Origin: GCA-2715965 sp047608975
GTDB lineage: Bacteria > Verrucomicrobiota > Verrucomicrobiia > Limisphaerales > JAYPXF01
Assembly (NCBI GenBank): GCA_047608975.1
Contig: JBLFYM010000020.1
Span: forward strand, 1 to 55,152
Reading direction: 5' to 3'
DNA: 55,152 nt
Under the pieces are notes generated by a model. It was not told where the DNA came from. It ran no database searches and worked only from the letters and a program-made list of their open reading frames with translations. The translations under genes and the position numbers were made by a program. Shown here in pieces: positions 51,832 to 55,152 of this stretch (position 1 is the stretch's first letter; every line of letters begins with the position of its first letter).

Positions 51832-52115
51832 AGATTCAAATCAATAGGAGCTTGCGGGGTGAAATAATGACGCATCAGTGACGAGGGAAATTCAGGCGCC
51901 CGGCGATTGGGGCGCGTCATCGCAGAGGGGTGGCGATAAGTTTCCTTGGAACAATCCATTCGTGTCCATTTGTGGATAAGCAACCGACTGGGGCTGAATC
52001 ACCTGCCCCTCCCGATAATAGCGCATGGCGTTGATCAATTCGTCTATCCAAACCAATCCGATTCATCGACCGGTGGTCGATGAATTGGGAGTAGCAGGGC
52101 TGTCAGTGGGTAGCT
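51832..52115. other. Intergenic region between ThuA-like gene and integrase-like ORF
   Basis: About 280 bases with no plausible gene. It holds the ThuA promoter on one side and the long hairpin at 52058-52088 on the other. No copy of the tRNA-Gly 3' end was found here, so no attachment-site duplication is visible. Confidence 0.5.
52058..52088. repeat. Long inverted repeat (14-bp stem)
   Basis: ATTCATCGACC (52061-52071) and GGTCGATGAAT (52075-52085) are perfect complements around GGT; with a G-T wobble and two more pairs the stem grows to 14. No T run follows. It marks the left side of the integrase-like ORF and may be a recombination or replication structure, or an element end. Confidence 0.6.
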
Positions 52116-53036
52116 TCAGGATGAAGCCACCGTTCTGAAGGAACACTTGAATAAGCGGCGGTGTTTTGACGGTTTTTCAGGGCAAAGTGGATTATTGCCG
52201 AAAATCGGCGAAGTTCGAATTAGGGGAGGAATGGGGCCCCAATGAGACCCATGCGCGAACCACTCTCTCCTGAAACCGGAAGAACATGACAATTTTCTGG
52301 GGCCACGGAGTTGGTTTGGGTCAAGAGTCTGTTCAGCTGTGACGCGATTGGTGGAATGAACATCGAAATCTCCACGAACATGATCATGGGTGCGCATGGA
52401 GCTCTCATCGATGTCCATCATGCGGTCGATCTGGTATTTCTGATTGGCCTGCACGTTGATGGCCTGCCCTACCTCATTGTGGGTGGCAATGAAGGCGGCG
52501 ATGGCCGCCTGAAGGTTTCCGGGTGAGACCCGCCGGCCGGACCAGGTCGAAGGCTTGGAAAAGAAGCCATGCGAATCGAGGTTGTACTTAATGAAATGCG
52601 TGCCTTCGGTGTAGGGCACGTTGGTGTTGCCCACCTGCCCCGCGATGGGCGCAAATTTGCCCTGGCCCGACCGGGAGAAACTGTCCACCGCCACGATCAA
52701 CGGGGTATCACCCAGCTTGCGGGTCGCTTGGACGTATTGGATCACCGCGAGATCCAGGGGTACATCGATCCCGGCCAGTGCTGCTTTGGCCCGGAGAAAT
52801 ATCAGCCGGTCTGTTTCCGACATGACCACCGCATCCCGCTTTCCTTGGGACATGTCCGAGGCCAAGCCATGCCACGCCGCCTCGGCGGCCTCCACTGACT
52901 TGAATGAGGGCCTCTGCCTGCGCCCCTGAAGGTCGTAGTAGACAAGCTGAAATCGTTCAGTGTCGCGGTGCTTGACGCGGCAGACCTTTGCATCAAAGGC
53001 CCCCGTCCGGAGTTTCTTGGGGAACTTGGTTTTCAT
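52116..53036 (-). CDS. Degenerate/chimeric integrase-like ORF
   Basis: A 306-residue frame. The first ~130 residues look like the N-terminus of a verrucomicrobial phage-type integrase (YYDLQGRRQRPSFKSVEAAE, SETDRLIFLRAKAALAGIDV, SFSRSGQGKFAPI). After that the similarity stops; residues about 135-240 (EGTHFIKYNLDSHGFF, NLQAAIAAFIATHNEVGQ, YQIDRMMDIDESSMRT) look protein-like but are not the integrase catalytic domain, and the last ~65 residues look like untranslated sequence. There is no R/H-x-x-R/Y catalytic set. The IATHNE stretch faintly recalls the C-terminal end of IS630-type transposases. Probably a remnant in which an integrase was truncated and joined to other DNA. It lies 124 bases from the 3' end of tRNA-Gly, a usual integration target. 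Confidence 0.6.
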   Translation of the reverse strand: MKTKFPKKLRTGAFDAKVCRVKHRDTERFQLVYYDLQGRRQRPSFKSVEAAEAAWHGLASDMSQGKRDAVVMSETDRLIFLRAKAALAGIDVPLDLAVIQYVQATRKLGDTPLIVAVDSFSRSGQGKFAPIAGQVGNTNVPYTEGTHFIKYNLDSHGFFSKPSTWSGRRVSPGNLQAAIAAFIATHNEVGQAINVQANQKYQIDRMMDIDESSMRTHDHVRGDFDVHSTNRVTAEQTLDPNQLRGPRKLSCSSGFRREWFAHGSHWGPIPPLIRTSPIFGNNPLCPEKPSKHRRLFKCSFRTVASS

Positions 53037-53082
53037 CGTTCCCCCCTAAGAACTGATTTACCGGCGGAGTACACGCCGCGTT

Positions 53083-53105
53083 TGTCATACAAACTGTCAT
53101 ACAAA
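53083..53105. repeat. 11-bp direct repeat upstream of the integrase-like ORF
   Basis: TGTCATACAAA at 53083-53093 and again at 53095-53105, one base apart. Each copy has a TTTG-like/CAAA inverted core, as seen in arm- or core-type integrase sites or in operators. It sits between the integrase ORF start (53036) and the tRNA 3' end. Confidence 0.55.
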
Positions 53106-53159
53106 TAGCGGTAGCCGGGAGAGAAACAGGAAATCCCCAAGAAAAGCAGGGCGGAAGAG

Positions 53160-53233
53160 TGGAGCGGGTGAAGGGAATCGAACCCTCATGGCCAGCTTGG
53201 AAGGCTAGAGCTTTACCATTAAGCTACACCCGC
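53160..53233 (-). tRNA. tRNA-Gly (anticodon TCC)
   Basis: Minus-strand cloverleaf. The acceptor strand GCGGGTG (53233-53227) pairs with CACCCGC (53170-53164); discriminator T at 53163 and an encoded CCA at 53162-53160. The anticodon loop CTTCCAA (53203-53197) places TCC at 53201-53199. The T arm reads GAGGGTTCGATTCCCTT. The D arm has the normal TAGCTTAATGGTAAAGC form. Reads glycine GGA/GGG codons. Its 3' end points to the integrase-like ORF. Confidence 0.96.
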
Positions 53234-53397
53234 GTTGCGGAACGCTTTTCATACCATCGGCCCGGAAAAAACGTAAAGGGTTCTTTTCCATTTCAATCGA
53301 TTCAGGGGCGCGGCGCAGCAGGCTGTTCCGCTCCTCCCAAAGGTTTCCGGCTCTGCTATCGACGTGTCCCCGGTGCGGCGTGTATCTTCTGCGGCCG

Positions 53398-54762
53398 ATG
53401 AGTTCGTTGCTTCTCACAGGCGGTCACGTGATCGATCCCGCAAATGGATTGGACGCAACTGCAGACGTTCTCGCCGTGGACGGCCTGATCGCGGCGGTCG
53501 GATCTGGGGCCGCCGATCAGGCCCCGGCTGACGCCACCCACCTCAACTGCGCCGGTAAGGTGGTGACGCCCGGATTGATCGACATGCATGTGCATCTGCG
53601 CGAACCGGGTCAGTCGTCCAAGGAAACGATCTCCACCGGTACGCGGGCGGCTGCGAAAGGCGGGTTCACTTCAGTGGTCTGCATGCCGAACACGTCCCCC
53701 CCCATCGATTCTCCCGGAACGGTGGCATTGGTGAAGGAAAAGGCGGAGAAACAGGCCTTGGTGAACGTCTTCATCACGGGAGCGATTACCAAGGACATTG
53801 CGGGCGAAGAAATGGCCCCCATCGGTTCACTCAATCAGGCAGGTGTAGTCGCGATTACCGACGGACGAAATTGTGTCCAGAGCAACGAAATGATGCGGCG
53901 CGCCATGGAATACGCCGCCATGTTCGGATTGCCCATCATTGACCACTGCCAAGACAACTCGCTCGTCACTGATGGCGTCGCGCATGAAGGTTTTTGGAGC
54001 ACCGTCCTCGGGCTCCGAGCCTGGCCGGCTGCGGGCGAAGAGATGATCGTCGCCCGGAATATTCTGTTGGCCGAGAAAACCGGCTGTCATGTCCACTGCC
54101 AGCATATAAGTGCCGCCGGCAGTGTGCGACTCATTCGCGAGGCGAAGGCTCGCGGAGTCCCGGTTTCAGCAGAGGCCTGCCCACATCATTTTGTTCTGAC
54201 CGACGCAACTCTGGCCGGCAGTGAAAAATTTTGGGGCACGGATGGCGACGGCGTCCACGGTTACGCCGGGCGCACCGATCTGCCATCGTGGCCGAAGTAT
54301 GACACCCACTTCAAAATGAACCCGCCGGTTCGCTCCGCCGAGGATCGTGCCGCGATCCTCGAAGGCCTGACCGACGGAACCCTCGAGGTGCTCGCCAGTG
54401 ACCACGCACCGCATTGTGACTACGAGAAAGAAGTGGAATTCGACTACGCGCCATTCGGTGTCACCGGCCTGGAAACCAGCTTGGCGCTCTCCCTGATGCA
54501 ACTTCACCATTCCGGCCGACTGCCGCTGGCGAAGATCATCGAAAAGTTTACGACCGCTCCCGCTCGGATTCTGAAGCTCAACAAAGGGACGCTTTCAGTC
54601 GGAGCCGACGCCGACATCACCATCATCGATCCTGACGAGGAATGGTCCCTGACGACGGCCACCACTGCCAGCAAATCGGACAATTCACCGTTCAACGATT
54701 GGCCGCTCACCGGCCGCGCCACAGCGACCATTGTCAACGGCGGCGTCGTGTATCCGGAATAG
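53398..54762 (+). CDS. pyrC: Dihydroorotase, class I type
   Basis: Third step of pyrimidine synthesis: cyclises carbamoyl-aspartate to dihydroorotate. The 454-residue protein belongs to the class I (multifunctional complex/PyrC2) dihydroorotases. ATG 53398 gives SSLLLTGGHVIDPANGLDAT; LIDMHVHLREPGQSSKETIS has the first zinc histidines; VVCMPNTSPPIDSP, IIDHCQDNSL, HVHCQHISAAGSVRLI, EACPHHFVLTD and LASDHAPHCDYEK carry the remaining ligands and the catalytic Asp. All metal and substrate residues appear intact. A thioredoxin-like gene starts 27 bases downstream in the same direction. Confidence 0.95.
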   Translation: MSSLLLTGGHVIDPANGLDATADVLAVDGLIAAVGSGAADQAPADATHLNCAGKVVTPGLIDMHVHLREPGQSSKETISTGTRAAAKGGFTSVVCMPNTSPPIDSPGTVALVKEKAEKQALVNVFITGAITKDIAGEEMAPIGSLNQAGVVAITDGRNCVQSNEMMRRAMEYAAMFGLPIIDHCQDNSLVTDGVAHEGFWSTVLGLRAWPAAGEEMIVARNILLAEKTGCHVHCQHISAAGSVRLIREAKARGVPVSAEACPHHFVLTDATLAGSEKFWGTDGDGVHGYAGRTDLPSWPKYDTHFKMNPPVRSAEDRAAILEGLTDGTLEVLASDHAPHCDYEKEVEFDYAPFGVTGLETSLALSLMQLHHSGRLPLAKIIEKFTTAPARILKLNKGTLSVGADADITIIDPDEEWSLTTATTASKSDNSPFNDWPLTGRATATIVNGGVVYPE

Positions 54763-54789
54763 GCAGGCACACCCGCGCGTCCGATCCGC

Positions 54790-55152
54790 ATGAGACTGAT
54801 TCTTGGCGCCCTGCTCGCCACCCTCGCCCTCAACCTGTCCGCTGCGGACGGACAGTGGATCGAAGATTTTGATGCGGCCAAGAAACTCGCCGCCAAGGAA
54901 CAGCGACTCATCCTGCTGGATTTCACCGGCTCGGATTGGTGCCAACCCTGCAAAATGCTCCACCAGCGCTACTACGACACCACGGAGTTCAAATCATTTG
55001 CCAAGCAGAACCTCGTCCTCGTCCTCGTTGATTTCCCCTTCAACAAAGAGCAGAGCGCAAAACAGAAAGCGGCGAACCAAAAGCTGGCAAAGACGTTCAA
55101 GGTACGCGGCTACCCCACCACGGTCGTGTTGGATCAATCGGGCAAGGAACTG
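54790..55152 (+). CDS. Secreted thioredoxin-like protein (3' end beyond the window)
   Basis: The first 121 codons of an exported thioredoxin-fold protein. Signal peptide RLILGALLATLALNLSAADG, then an Asp/Ala-rich helix (IEDFDAAKKLAAKEQRL) and the active site LLDFTGSDWCQPCKMLHQ, a CxxC with Gln-Pro between the cysteines. Later GYPTTVVLD contains the cis-Pro that faces the active site. The protein resembles the thioredoxin_7/DUF255-related periplasmic group acting in disulfide reduction or cytochrome c maturation. Partial at the right edge; cotranscription with pyrC is likely from the 27-base gap but there is no functional link. Confidence 0.9.
   Translation, partial: MRLILGALLATLALNLSAADGQWIEDFDAAKKLAAKEQRLILLDFTGSDWCQPCKMLHQRYYDTTEFKSFAKQNLVLVLVDFPFNKEQSAKQKAANQKLAKTFKVRGYPTTVVLDQSGKEL

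Noticed and set aside
1..55152. CRISPR array, toxin-antitoxin, restriction or other known defence genes
   Set aside because: No regularly spaced repeats and no matching protein motifs were seen anywhere; short tandem repeats at 32471, 50714 and 53083 have only two or three units.

Overview
The window looks like a chromosomal stretch of a Gram-negative bacterium of the Planctomycetes-Verrucomicrobia-Chlamydiae group, most likely Verrucomicrobiota. The grounds are: five secreted formylglycine-type sulfatases, a DUF1501 protein, a PVC-type propeller/HEAT/cytochrome c protein, Ser/Thr kinases, a fused SecDF, an LpxD (hence lipid A), and very few strong Shine-Dalgarno sites. The phylum call is inference from gene content; no rRNA is present.

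Layout. 1-5.5 kb: a multi-PAS histidine kinase (probably cut at the left edge), a small membrane protein, an FmdB-type zinc-ribbon protein and a Tat-exported DUF1501 protein. 5.8-17 kb: a membrane-anchored EEP-family enzyme, alaS, a tandem pair of sulfatases, a DUF885 metallopeptidase, a membrane Ser/Thr kinase and a Tat-exported amidohydrolase. 17.2-20.1 kb: a large propeller/HEAT/haem protein. 20.2-26.8 kb: a leftward housekeeping run, lepB - yajC - secDF - terC-like - recJ, covering protein export and DNA repair. 27-33 kb: a lone CBM48 protein, a decayed pseudogene, a fatty acid desaturase, lpxD, a LytM/PKD envelope protein and a SelL-like redox protein.

33-43 kb is a catabolic block: three more sulfatases, a flavin oxidoreductase translationally coupled to one of them, a TIM-barrel sugar isomerase and an AGCS symporter. 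It suggests breakdown of sulfated polysaccharides or glycoconjugates. 43-50 kb: panE, HU with a clear terminator, a second Ser/Thr kinase in tandem with an N-carbamoylputrescine-amidase-like enzyme, a diacylglycerol-kinase-like lipid kinase, an enolase-superfamily enzyme and an unrecognised zinc-ribbon protein. 50-55 kb: a periplasmic rhodanese, a ThuA-like protein, a degenerate integrase ORF beside tRNA-Gly(TCC), then pyrC and the start of a thioredoxin-like protein cut at the right edge.

No CRISPR array, rRNA operon, complete prophage, intact insertion sequence or recognised defence system is visible. The least explained pieces are the zinc-ribbon protein at 49.2 kb, the chimeric integrase ORF with its flanking repeats at the tRNA, the pseudogene at 27.5-28.3 kb, the kinase-amidase pair, and the HU terminator that abuts the panE start codon.
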